DNA from: Allium sativum
Taxonomy: Eukaryota; Streptophyta; Magnoliopsida; Asparagales; Amaryllidaceae
Length of the DNA stretch: 64,000 nucleotides
Direction: 5' to 3'
Assembly: GCA_030737875.1 (NCBI GenBank)
Contig: CM060910.1
Location: 630,961,303 to 631,025,302, forward strand
The notes under the pieces were generated by a model. The model was given only the letters and a program-made list of their open reading frames with translations, did no database searches and was not told the DNA's origin. The translations under genes were made by a program, and so were the position numbers. Below, piece by piece: positions 33,514-45,772 of this stretch; position 1 is the first letter of the stretch; each line of letters begins with the position of its first letter.

Positions 33514-36500
33514 CAGTGTAGTGCGACTACATCCTTAGATATACTAATAGTATATACATATATATAGTTTTTGAAAACCAAAATATCACAAATACGCGCT
33601 CTTATATACGTATACTATCTCTCTCTGATGTCTTCCCCTTGGTTAAACTATGCAACCTAGGCTCTGATACCAAGTGTGATGGCCCGCCCCGAACCAGCCG
33701 ACATTTCCCCGAAATGCGTTGTGCCAATGCTCGACCAGCACGGAACGGTCGTCAAAAGAAAAGGATTTGAAACTATGAATCACCAAAGAACCTGTAGTAT
33801 ATCTCACAGCGCATGGAATAATGTATAATAATAACATAACTTGACATAAAACAGGCGAGACAGTGCATAAGCTGAACACTAAACCGTCATAGCAGCGGAA
33901 CCCAAAATACATCTTATGATCCAAACCATCATTATTACAACTTCAAAATACAGTCTCTAAAGCAAAATAGAAAAGGTACACTACTAATGCCCAAAGCAGT
34001 GACCAACAACAACATAGGGAGAATATATATAAATAGTACGTGGAAGCCTTCTGCTCGTCTCCGGACAGCTACTCGTGCATAACCACCTAACCTGTCTCTA
34101 GTCTGCTCGTTTAGGAGCACCCAGAGAAATAAGAAGAGACATAAAACTCTGGGTCAGACAAAAGTCTGGTATGAGCGATAGCAGCAAAGTAAAACAATAA
34201 CAGGTATAAATAATCATACTTGGACCTGGACCTGCAACCAAAGAAATAGCACAACAAGATGTACAGTACTCTAAGATAACACTAACATAAAGCGTAAAAT
34301 GGGAGTGTGCATGTCATGGTGATAGCAAACATCAAACATAGCAATCATCCTCACATCACTCACTCGGTGCGTAAAGCATATGATATCCACCGCTTTGATC
34401 ACCACATCAATGGCAACTCCGTCGACTATTGCTATGACCATACTTCCTTGGTTTATAATCAATAACCCTACCCAGTCCACAAATCCCTGGCTCTAGCTTA
34501 AGGGCCAACCAGTCCACACATCCCTGGCTCTGGTTCGTCTACATGCCCCCACTCTTCAACGGTGAACCAAAGTTATAGATATCGATAACCCCTTTGCACA
34601 CGTCTCACAGCAAAGCCCAGCTCATGAAGTTAACTCATTGGTTCCCATCTGGATCCTGAGTAATAACTTCCTACTTGGACTTCCTTTGCATCTTGGGTTT
34701 TGGTTGAATTGGAGTTGGTCTTCAAAAGAGTCGTCGCGTAGAAATAGAAGCACACATCTGGTTCGGACCTCCGGTTCGGTTCGGGTATATAGTGCTCAAG
34801 CTCCCTGTTTGGTTTGGCTCGACCTCCTTCCCTTGCTTCGGTTCGGTGCTACAGTCTCGGTTCGTTCGGTCCTTCTATTTGGGTTCGGTTCGGTCCTCTT
34901 TTTCTCCAGCTGATCCGATACGATCCCATGCCAAGCTTCGGTTCAATCCCAACTCCAACTCAATGCAAGTGGCCTTACTTTTTGCCATGCTTCCTTAGGC
35001 TCAAGCTCTAGGTCAGTTCGGCTATGCCTGTTCGGTTCGACCCCATCCGATCCGATCCGGAACACTACAGATTTTCCAGCAACCTTGTATCGTCCATTCT
35101 CGCCATATGACGGCGTTTTCAATCATACTAACTTTATAAACAATCATAAAGCATTCTAAACAGTAGTAATAACATGTGTAATCAATCAACAAGGTTAAAA
35201 CATCAAGCATATAGGTTATTTAGATCAAACATACCCAAAATCCATGATTTTCCCCTTAATCCCCTTAACCATGTTTAACAATAGGGTTAGCAAACTTAAT
35301 CCAAATTAACCCAAATTTTTTTCAGTAACATAAAATAATATTTAAGAATTTATACATATTTTGCTAGATTTTTATGATGCATAATTTTGCTAATTATCAC
35401 TAATCACCCCTAATTAGTTGTAATTAGTAAATAAACATGCTAATCACTCACCTTAGCCACAAATAAATTGTAGATCTGAAAATTCCACTGATTTGGGTCG
35501 AATTATTATGTGTTCCAGTAGCTCTATCTCGATTTTGATGCTAATCCGCCTTGATTTGATGTAGATTTGCTTAATATGTGATTAGGAAGTGATTAGAGAT
35601 GGATTTAGAAGGTGGAGGCCATTACTAGGGTTAGAGGAAGGTAAGTGGCGGTTGGAAAATTGAAAATGAATCATCCTCTAACTCTTTTCATCCCTCCCAT
35701 AACCCTAATCCCGTAATGGGTTATGGGCCTAACCATTAATCACCTAATTAAGCCCGGTTAGGCTGTTTTTCAATCTTCAAACCTTATTTCAGCCATATCT
35801 CCTAAACGGTAGGTCCATTTGATTAATGTGACCACTCTACGGAAAGGTAAATCATCATCAAAATCCAATGGAAGTGGTTTCAAGTAAAAACTCCTTATCC
35901 ATCAAAAGTTATAAGCGAAACAAGATTCGCTAGGGGCAAAACGGTCATTTAAAATCCGGCAAAAACCGTGAACATGGGAAATGACCCCAATTGTCGTTCA
36001 GTAAAGTTACACGACCATACGACTTCGTATGAAAATAAAATAAATATTCTATGATTCTCCGATGCGTAGAATGCGGGTCGTTACAACTATCGAGGTACGG
36101 TGGTTGAGGGAAGACGCCAAATGGATGTTTAGATTGTTTGTTAGGGGCAAGTCGCTTAGCTTTTGTAGTCTTACTAGTTGAGGGAGGGGCCGAGGTGGGG
36201 CCATAGCCAGCATGAAAAACAGACCCGAGGGATATCTGTATTTTGAGGCCCTTAAAGGCGGGCCTGTACAGATATGGAAAAGCACCCGACGGAGTTCCGT
36301 GTTTCTTGAATAGCCCTGCCACAGAACTCAGTGCACATTATGTGCGGTTAAGGCATCGAATACGTTTGACGATATGTACGTGGGAAAGTCTAGATACATG
36401 CATGTCTGCTCTGGGTGGCATATCGTAGACTTGAGGGCATTACTCTGGTATGGAATCTGATTCGATCGAAGGTGATAGTCCGTACACTTACGTAACATAG

Positions 36501-36625
36501 TAATGATAGATAGATGTGGAACATAACATTGTTATGCAGAGATCTGTACGTCACTCCGGCGTAGGATGAGGAACTGCGTTCATTTTTGTGGTATTACGGT
36601 GGAGACCGTGCGAGTGGGGTACCAT
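33514..36625. repeat. Direct 3,112-bp duplication, copy 2
   Basis: This is nearly identical to 24805-27916 over the full length at offset 8,709. It begins inside the leader of A, at the outer end of the CACTA-like element. It contains the A leader (33514-33674), the primer-binding site (33661-33672), the A LTR and the start of the E LTR. Here E LTR continues past 36625, unlike copy 1. Confidence 0.95.
33675..36085 (-). repeat. Second full copy of the element A 5' LTR
   Basis: It has the same boundaries as 24966-27376 and is nearly identical to it. It is preceded only by the 161-bp A leader and not by gag, because the duplication starts within that leader. It contains the U5 hairpin at 34155-34168. 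Confidence 0.93.
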
Positions 36626-37098
36626 GGGGTGTACCTCAATATTGGGGGGGGGGGTAGCTACATATATACTGTATTAGGTTAATCCACTTGGAAGTAAATG
36701 GGTATGACGTGTGTGTAAGCCTTGACAGTTGTTAACCCAAGTAACCTAATAAATAAGAAAATGTGATTGAACGGTATATGTAGGATTATCCAAAGTGTAT
36801 AGTTTAAATCCAGTCACCAGAACTTGTGTCCTGACCCCCTCCTCATAACATACTCGCGGGTTAGATTTGTGGCAGAGATATGATAGCTTTGGATACTGGT
36901 TAGGCAGTATTATTACTACGGTAAGGCTAAACTTTGATTATATTATACTTTATCCATTCCGCTATGAGATATTTTCTGAGCTCTGATATATTTATATCTC
37001 TGACTTTTCTGTAGGATACCAGAGCAACCAACATGGGTATCGATAGATTAGAATTTTGAAGAAAAAAAAATTGATCTACCGGAATTCGAGTTGTTACA
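36086..37098 (+). repeat. 5' LTR of element E, 3' portion
   Basis: This matches 39986-40988 in the 3' LTR. It ends in GTTGTTACA directly before a primer-binding-site-like sequence. It includes the U5 block, with the imperfect hairpin CAGAA/TCCTG at 36828-36843. The LTR's 5' portion is displaced by the insertion of A and probably lies left of the window. Confidence 0.82.
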
Positions 37099-37116
37099 TC
37101 TAGTATCAAAGATTAG
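37099..37116 (+). other. Degenerate primer-binding site of element E
   Basis: The sequence tagtatcaaagattagg resembles the canonical TGGTATCAGAGC followed by ttagg, and sits directly after the LTR end. Confidence 0.6.
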
Positions 37117-39282
37117 GTTTAGGAGTCCTGTATAAATAATAAGTGAACATATTTGTATTTTAAAAAATATAAATATTACATATATACCTAGATCCATAGA
37201 GGAACCCACTAAATAGAAAGAGTATAATATGGTAAGAATTGGGATGACTGTTTTGTACACTAAAGGAATGAATATGGAGATTTGAGACCCTTAGGAAATT
37301 TAGGTGGGAAGTGTACAATATACTTTGTAAGAAAGAAAGGTGAATCCCATGTGTTAGTGTTTCAGATTAGTGGGTTTGGTACCTTGTAAATTGGAAAAGG
37401 TTAAAAAGGGGGAAAATGGATTAGGAATATATATAGTTGAGAGAATTCACTTTGTGGGAGTGTCCAGGAAAGCTTAGAAAAATTGGAAACCCGCTTTGAG
37501 TCTAACACCATTGTTAACTTTTAAGAACTTGAAATTATAAAAGCTTTTGGGAGATGGTTTATGGTGTTTCTAAGTTCTAATCTTAAAAGTTATAGTTTTA
37601 AAATATGTAAAGAAGTACATATTGGGTTTTAAAGTAAATTGGGGTACATTTTGGAAGCAATGATTTCTCATAAAAAATTTGTCTGAAGTAAATTTATCTC
37701 AGTAAAAGGTGCATATTATAGAGCATGTATAGCTCGCTAGTTTTCTTGTTATATTGCATAAAAGAATTTTTAATTAAGAAAGTTTTGAAATCTCTATTCT
37801 TTTGACAATCATTTTCGATAAATTGTTTTAAAAAAGAAAAAAAAATTGTGTGGACAAAATAAGTGTAGAAATTAAGAATAGATTAGATGTTTGCACCTTG
37901 TAGTAAGAAGCTGAACTGACCTTATAGGTAAGAACAAGTTATAAACCCGATTGAGAAATAGTTGTCCTTATCTACTACACTTTTGTGATTTGAAAAAAAA
38001 TATGATTTACGTTTTTTAAGATGACATGTTTTTATGGTTTGGCAAAAGTAAGTTTTCATGAGGAAAATAAAGTTTTGACACTTTTAAATTTTTGGAAGAA
38101 AATTTAAATGAAAAGGCCAAACCGTGTTTTAAAAGTATGGAGTAGGTAAGGAAAAGTGCCTAGAGAAGACGGGAAAAGTTTTGAGGCTATGAAGCAAATA
38201 GCGAGAATTATCTTGGAATAATAGTAAGTTCCCGTAGAATGCGTAAGCATTGAAAATCTAGGGTGTTGTTTGAAATAATTGTTGGTACACAACTAGGACT
38301 AGTGGTGACTACTAGATAGTAAAAGGGCAAGTAAGTATTTAGATCATGTTGCTAATTTTCATGTTAGGTGTACAGCCTGTTATTGCATTTCTGTTGGGAC
38401 CGTTCTGTTATTTTTCCTGTTGGGTAGTTAGGGTAACACCTAAACCTGTCATGGATCCCGTGGTTCAAGCTTGTTGTCTGAGGTGGACATACTCCCGAAA
38501 TTCTTGGCCCTTAGTAGTAGCTGTGTAGAGTGTCTATTTTCTTGTTTTAGTTGAAGGCTTATTTGAAATTAAACTTAGATCAGATGATTTAATAAGCTAA
38601 GAGAAGAGTAAAGGCATAACTAAAAAGGAAACATCAAATTTAGTAAAGCGAAAAATTTGATAAATTATGAGAAAAGATGAATAAGAATAAAAATTTCCAA
38701 GATAAGACGAAAAAGAAAATCTGTAATAAGAAAATTTTCTTATGTGGACTGTGCTTAGATAGAAAAATAGGGAAATCTTTATAAATAATTTCATAGAATC
38801 CAAGTACAGTTGGAAAAAAAGTCGAAAAAGAAAAATGGGAGATGTGAAGTTTTCCGTTTTCCGCCTTTTTGTAACATAAGAAATCGAATTTAGAAAATTA
38901 GATTTTTCTGAAATTCGGAAAAATAAAGTTGGTTGGCAGGATTTTGGATATAACAATTGGATGAACTGCGCTCTTGCTCTGCAAGAATGTGAGAAATTTG
39001 GATGAAAATATATTTTGATTTTTAAAATAATGCATTCATGTAGAACTACCAGTATATTTAGGATGTGAGCATCATATTTTAAAAGGATTTTTGAAAAATT
39101 TGCATACACATAGGAGGTACCGCTTAGGCATACATGCATTATTATGTTGTATTTCACTTTGCACAAGTGCACAATGTTTGCAAAAATTGGATGCACACAT
39201 GGTGGATATATATTATGCGAGGGGTTGATTGATTTTTACCCTTATAAAATTCCGGGGACGAAATTTCCTAAGGGTGGGAGAA
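37099..39282 (+). mobile_element. Interior of element E, no coding capacity seen
   Basis: About 2.2 kb lies between the two LTRs. I recognise no gag or pol blocks in any frame. Open frames on either strand are short and AT-rich, the longest at 38597-39196 on the minus strand. The right end has a purine-rich stretch, AAGGGTGGGAGAA (39270-39282), directly before the 3' LTR, which is a polypurine tract. E is therefore a non-autonomous LTR element or one with a fully decayed interior. Confidence 0.72.
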
Positions 39283-39626
39283 TGTATCACCCCGCATTTT
39301 ATGACAATTTAATAATTAAATAATGCACATGTGTATATATATATATATGCATAGATATTAATGTATATATATGAAGAATAAAATAAAATTTAATGCAAAT
39401 AAAATTTAATGCAAATAAAATGTAATGCATACACTTAAAGAAAGAAAAGATTGGTTGCATGCGGTGTAAATGTGTTACATGCACTGATTATGCATTAATA
39501 ATAAAAGAGAAATAAAAGAAAAGGATTCATGCAATGGGTTAAATAAAATATTGTAGCAAACACGAAAAAGAGAAGTGAGAAGAGAACAATAACTACCATT
39601 GTTCTAAGCCTTGTCAACAATAGCCT

Positions 39627-39697
39627 TAGTGACCCAGTTGGTTAGAACACGTGACTTACATACAAGAGGTACATAGTTTGATCCTCGCCACCGTCAT
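39627..39697 (+). other. tRNA-like segment in the LTR of E
   Basis: The stretch contains CCCAGTTGGTTAGAAC, close to the tRNA D-arm and A box, and AGTTTGATCCTCGCC, close to the T-arm and B box, at about the correct spacing. It resembles tRNA-Ile or tRNA-Met in outline, but the acceptor stem is poor. It could be a tRNA pseudogene, a SINE head or a chance internal promoter. Confidence 0.5.
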
Positions 39698-39845
39698 ATT
39701 TTTGTATTAAGGGAACGGCTAAAATAACACATGTTCATAAGGGAAAATATGTATAAACGCACATATAAGAAAATATATACATATAAGGAAGTAAAGAAAA
39801 TATATGTATATTTGTATATGAGAATATGCGTGTATATATGTTTAG

Positions 39846-39882
<37 letters not shown>

Positions 39883-39900
39883 AGAGATATTCTACGATCC

Positions 39901-39985
39901 CCAAAGTTACACGACCATACGACTTCGTATGAAAATAATATAAATATTCTACGATTCTCTGATGTGTAGAATGCGGGTCTTTACA
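39901..39985 (-). repeat. Remnant of the A LTR inside the 3' LTR of E
   Basis: These 85 bases match 36001-36085, the first bases of the A LTR in transcript sense, with several substitutions. They are followed by actatcgagg, exactly as in the E 5' LTR where A inserted. Confidence 0.85.
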
Positions 39986-40988
39986 ACTATCGAGGTACGG
40001 TTGTTGAGGGAAGACGCCAAATGGATGTTTAGATTGTTTGTTAGGGGCAAGTCGCTTAGCTCTTGTAGTCTTACTAGTTGAGGGAGGGGCCGAGGTGGGG
40101 CCATAGCCACCATGAAAAACAGATCCGAGGGATATCTGTATTTTGAGGCCCTTAAAGGCAGGCCTGTACAGATATGAAGCTCCCGATCGGAGTTCCGTGT
40201 TTCTTGTATAGCCCTGCCACGGAACTCGGTGCACATTATGTGCAGTTAAGGCATTGAACACGATTGACGATACATACGTGGAAAAGTCTAGATACATGCA
40301 TGTCTGCTCTAGGTGGTGTATCATAGACTTGAGGGCATTACTCTGGTATGGAATCTGATTCGATCGAAGGTGGCAGTCCGTACGCTTACGTAGCATAGTA
40401 ATGACAGATATATGCGGAATGTAACACTGTTATGTAGAGATCTGTACGTCACTCCGGCGTAGGATGAGGGACTTCGTTCATTTCTGTGGCATTACGGTGG
40501 AGACCGTACGAGTGGGGTACCATGGGGTGTATCTCAATATTGGGGGTAGCTACATATATACTGTATTAGGTTAATCCACTGGGAAGTAAATGGGTACGAC
40601 GTGTGTGTAAGCCTTGAGTGTTGTTAACCCAAGTAACCTAATAAATAAGAAAATGTGATTGAACGGTATATGTAGGATTATCCCAAGTGTATAGTTTAAA
40701 TCCAATCACCAGAACTTGTATTCTGACCCCCTCCTCGTAACATACTCACAGGTTAGATTTGTGGCAAAGATATGATAGCTTTGGATACTGATTAGGCAGT
40801 ATTATTACTACGGTAAGGCTATACTTTGATTATATTATACTTTATCCATTCCGCTGTGAGATATTTTCTGAGCTATGATATATTTTATATCTCTGTCTTT
40901 TCTGCAGGATATTAGAGCAACTAACACGGGTTTCGATAGATTAGAATTTAAAAACAAAAATCGGTCTGTCGGAATTCAGGTTGTTACA

Positions 40989-42035
40989 TCTAATATTCAT
41001 CCATTGGAATTTATTTTCTTTTCAAATCCAAAGGCCAATATTATCAATCCGTGAATTTTTTTGTAGTATAAACGGATTACCTTTTGGAAATAAAATAAAA
41101 TCCCACTACTCTTAAATCAAGGCGTCTCTCAGCACTACCTGGTCCGCCTAATACATCAACTACATATTTAAATATATTCTTCACTTCAACAATTACCATC
41201 ATTTCAATAGATACATATGTTCTCAGTTCTCTAACCCCTTATTCACAAAAGTAAATTCTCTAAAAATCCATCACAGTCGATATTATCGAGTTCTCTAATT
41301 TCATGGCTAGTAAAACAAAAGATATCAGTTTTTTTTACACATCTATAGCTCGGATTTCAAATGATGGATGCCATGCATCATCTTGATTATTGTTACTTTC
41401 AGTACAAGGAAGTTTCTTCTTTTCTTTCCAAATAAGGGTTGATCATTTTTATGATACTTCAATGGTTGCAGCTGCTGCTTCTATTTTCATCGCTTCCCAA
41501 TGCCTTTACCCATCTCATTTCACCTCCTTTGTCCTACGCTCTGCCCCTGCACCATGTCACCTCCATCCCCTGACCCTTCTGATTTAAACCGTTTGAAGAC
41601 GAGATCTGGGCGAGCTTTCACTGCTTCCAATCGCGATAGATCTGCATTTAGACCTTCCCTTGATGTTGGGTTTTTTCAATCTAATTCGTCGCTCTCAGCA
41701 CCCACTTCCGTTGCGCCTTCTGAACATGCTTCTCTGCTGCCTTATACTACTCTGAGTCAGTGATTTCCACTCCCGTTCTTGATAATACTTGCGGCCATTT
41801 GATGCTGTTGTGAGCTCTATTGCTCGGTGTAGTGTTGAAACACCTAATTTTAATGTTGACAAACCTTCTATGAACCGTATTATTGGTAATGTTATCAATA
41901 ATGATCCTGGAACCTATGATAAGCTTGGTGGTATAACTGGTGCACCTGGCCGGGTTTTTGTCTCTGCCAATGCTTATGTCACCTGCTACCTTACTAGTTG
42001 ATTCTGCTCTTATACAATGGATGTCGTCATTAAGT
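40989..42035. other. Unassigned flank, possible coding remnant
   Basis: This sequence lies between the E 3' LTR and the Mutator-like element F. From about 41460 to 42000 the base composition is less AT-rich and there are overlapping open frames on the plus strand (for example 41500-41763, with SDLNRLKTRSGRAF, and 41789-42001). They look like one decayed reading frame with shifts. I do not recognise a family. The same unit continues after F at 49221. Confidence 0.35.
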
Positions 42036-42044
42036 TATTACCTA

Positions 42045-42088
42045 GGCAAATTCTATTTCAACACAGACATTTACTTAGTAGCCCCCTC
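42045..42088 (+). repeat. Left terminal inverted repeat of F
   Basis: It starts GGCAAATTCTATTTCAACAC and is about 85 percent identical to the complement of 49177-49220. Confidence 0.9.
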
Positions 42089-42756
42089 AATTTTGAAAAA
42101 GTTGACATACCCATATAATTAATGAGTAGCCCCCCATTCCTAACCAAAATACCCCTGACTTACTGTAACGTGCCTTCTAACCCTAGAATTAAAACACACA
42201 TCATTTCTCCCGAAAATCAAATCGCGATTCCTTCCTGTTACCTTCCACCTCCAATTAAGCTTTGGCCTCTCCTCCATCACTATCGATCAGACACGGCGGC
42301 AAGGTAAGAGACTTTATCTCAAGTGTAATTCATGAATATAATTTGGGTGAAATTCGTGGTTGTAAAAAGTTAATGAGATGCTGCTGGTTCAAGTTTTTGG
42401 TTGGAATGGTGGCCACGATGGCAATGTTACGGTGGTAATGGGTTGAATTATTTACTGGTTTATTTTTTTGTAGAAATTGGCTACCACGGGAATAGAATAC
42501 GTGGTAAAAATGTGAACCACAAAGAGAGGGTGCGTGGTAGTCTAATTTTCCTCATATTCACTCTTTGTGGTCTTGATGCTTACCACGTATCTAACTTATG
42601 TGGTTGGTAATTTTTCCACGTTTTGCTTCTGCATGGTGACAGTAAAACAGAAAAAAAAAAAAATATAATGATGTGCTTAGTTTGATCATTGTACGATAAA
42701 GATATGTTTATCGTATCGTAGACGTGCTTAGTTTAATTTTTGAGTTTTATTTGTAG

Positions 42757-44847
42757 ATGGGCAGACCTCATATGAAAGCTTCCAAAAGAAGAAGACGAGT
42801 GGCAATGGCAAAGAAAGATACGAATGCATCAGATTATGAGGTAGTCGCAAGGCAACCTGGGGAGCAACCTGAGGAGCATTTGACGAGCAACTGGATGAGT
42901 AATTGGATGAGCAAACTAAGGAGCAACATGAAGAAGAGGATGATGGAGTTGTGGAACAGGGAGATGGTGATGGTTCAGACTCCTTAGGGGATGAAGGAGA
43001 TGAGACGAGGGAGGATTTAGAGATGGATGATGATCAAGAGATAGATGACCATTCTGAGGAAGAAGATGAAGTTGAAGAAGATAGAACTGAGAAAGGTGGA
43101 CCAAATAACAATGTTGTGATTAGAAAGTTTGATACTCACGTTGCTTCTATGATATGGAGTGGTCAGGTATGTATCTATTATTTCCCTAAATTATTTAGTC
43201 GTTTTTTGGGACTGCGTATATGATATGTAATTACACCTCTCCATAACATCGATGTAATTAACGCAAATTTTATTTCTTTAGGAACGGTCACCGCTTACGT
43301 GTGTTAACCATGCCCAGAAGGTATTGGAGTGGAAGATTCTTGATAATGCTAGTATATTCAAAGCTATTATTGAAAGTCTGGCTTATTTCCTCTTGTGAGC
43401 ACTTGTTATAAGAGTGTTAGTAATAATTTGATATTTGCTTTTTTAGAGCGATAGTACCCCAAGACTAATACTTTTCATTTTCCGTTTGGTGAGATGACCA
43501 TCACTCTTAATGATGTAGCTTCTTGGTTACACATACTTTTTGAAGGTAAACCTATACAGAGTATGTCGTATGATATATAGAACAAGCAGCTAGTATTATA
43601 TCGAAGTGTCTTGGCCTTAGTAAAGAAGAAGCTAGGTTAGAAATGTATGAGACGGTCGGATATAAACTTTCCTTGTCTATGTTGTTTGATAAATTCAAAG
43701 ATGTCAGTGATGACTTGTCAGATCGGGCTATTAGGCGTGCTGCTCGTGCTTATCTTTTATTTGTGCTTGGCAACACAACATTTTCTGACAAAAGAAAGAC
43801 TTATGTGCACATATATTTGCTTGATGCGATAGAAAATTTTGGATGTTGTCCACACGTTCTCTTGGGGTTCTACAACACTAGCATTCCTATATAGACAACT
43901 TGGATTAGCGACTCGCGTGGGTGTGAAACAGATTGTCAGATTTCTTTATTTGCTTGAGTCATGGATATTTGAGCATTTTCCTTGCTTTCGTCCTTCTACG
44001 AAGCTGTACTACGAGATTTTACCCCGTGCAACTCGGTGGAACCCATCTACAGATATTGGTGCTTCAATCATTGATCTACGCATATTTCTTGATATATAAT
44101 ATCCAAATTGAACAGGTAAATGTTTTGATTTATTATTTAATAACATTAATTATAATTAGCTGTTTACCATGAGTACTCATGTTTTAAACATTGTTAAACA
44201 TGTCATTTTTGATCCATGCATATTTGCTCGACATTATCATTCATTCCATGATATAGCTTGGTATATTGGTTGCATTCTGTGTTTGAACGTTGTGGAGCCG
44301 TACCACCCGATCGAGTACTTAGGCAATTTGATAGAGTTTAAAGCATTCCAACGACCCATATTCCTTCAGTAGCGATAAATGCACGTCGAGGTACAACCTC
44401 CACTACATACACTCAAGTGCGTTATCAGTTTTTGGAAAATATATAGGAGAATTGGTACCATTATGTGATTGCAGAAGATCGTAGGCCAATATCGCTCCAT
44501 CAGTTTGTTATGAGCTGCATGGATGATTATATGGAGTGGTATAGAGAGCATGGTGTTGTACGTGTTCATAATAATGTATTTTTGCCTAATGATGTAATGA
44601 TTGGAGCACCACATTTTCAGCCTATATATGAACAACTATACTTGGTATGTTCATATTTTCAGCATACATAAAACTATAATTTGGTTATGTGTCTCATCCT
44701 ATATATATCTCCATGGTTATTGTTTGTCTCATCCTAATCTTTTTTTACCAGACTCTTCATGATGTGCACGGTCTCTTGCATGAAGCTAACCCTCAATTGG
44801 ACAATGCTCGAGCTGTCGCTGGACGCTACATTCGCCATCATGTTTAG
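42757..44847 (+). pseudogene. Plant mobile domain (PMD) protein gene of element F, broken
   Basis: It starts at the ATG at 42757 (MGRPHMKASKRRRR). After a frameshift near 42900 a long acidic stretch follows (42903-43140), ending HVASMIWSGQ at a GT donor (43166). The next exon from 43282 gives ERSPLTCVNHAQKVLEWK. The mobile domain proper is spread over 43464-44847: FHFPFGEMTITLNDVASW, then FSWGSTTLAFLYRQLGLATR and VKQIVRFLYLLESWIFEHFP (43839-44000), FHDIAWYIGCILCLNVVEPY (44240) and HQFVMSCMDDYMEWYREHG (44490). The last exon ends NARAVAGRYIRHHV and a stop at 44847. Several frame changes separate these blocks. The family is common in plant transposons, and host relatives such as MAIN act in gene silencing. 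The role in transposition is unknown. Confidence 0.82.
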
Positions 44848-45772
44848 TTAGGGAGTGGTATCTATCATCATTTTGGGACCTACTAGTTGTTACTTTTTAT
44901 ATTTTGGATGCTATTTAGTGGACGTGTATGCTTTTGATTTTGGATGTGTAATACGTACTCGATGTATGAAATTCTAGCTTTGTAATATGCACTTATGTAT
45001 GAAATTCTCGCTTTGTTTTTTGATGTTGTATAAAATTTAGATTTTGTATTTTAAGATGTACTTGGTGCTCGAGTTGTAAGAAATCTTTAATACGTACTTG
45101 TTAATTTTGTTATTTTTTATATGTACTTGGTAATCTGTAATCTGCCATATTTATGTTATTTTTTTTAATTTGACAGTTTATACCCCGTAGAGTATATACG
45201 AGGATAGGATGTGAACCACACAAGCTATCAACGAGGTTAAATGTCATCCCCGTAGAGGCGCAACGTGGATATTTGACCAACCTTGGGCTGATGATTTTTT
45301 TATTAAATTTCTGAACTTACCACGTAACTACTGTGCGAGGTTATTGTCCATCCATGTAAGCTATATCCTAGGTTATATTCCTTACGTCGTTGGTGCACCC
45401 CGACCAATAACTAGAATGTCGGATTGGTCCTAAGTGGTAGGTTCATAATTGGAAAAATAAAATAAACTGAGTACATCAAAATGTCATACACTCAAATTAC
45501 AACAAACTTTCAAACATCAAAAAAATACACTCAGATTACTTAAAATTCCATTTAAGATTTGTCATTCAACATCAAAATGCAATGCAAACATAGATTCAAC
45601 ATTTCCATTTGCCATTCAACATAGATTCAACATCAAAATGCAATTCAAAGCTTTACATTTCTTCCAAATACAATTCAAAGCTTTACATTTCCATTGGTCA
45701 TTCAACATCGAAATGCAATTCAAATATAGATTCAACATTTGGCATTCAACATTTCCATGTGGTTTCCAACAA
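44848..45772. other. Spacer between the convergent genes of F
   Basis: About 0.9 kb of AT-rich sequence without recognisable coding. Short direct repeats of the type attcaaagctttacattt lie at about 45640-45690. It presumably holds the 3' ends of both transcripts. Confidence 0.5.

Larger units (their letters stand above)
39283..40988 (+). repeat. 3' LTR of element E (1,706 bp)
   Basis: It begins TGTATCACCCCGC after the polypurine tract and ends GTTGTTACA. It contains a tRNA-like segment (39627-39697), a (TA)n run (39850-39880), an 85-base piece of A LTR (39901-39985), and then the part shared with 36086-37098, including a perfect U5 hairpin (40710-40725). Confidence 0.83.
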
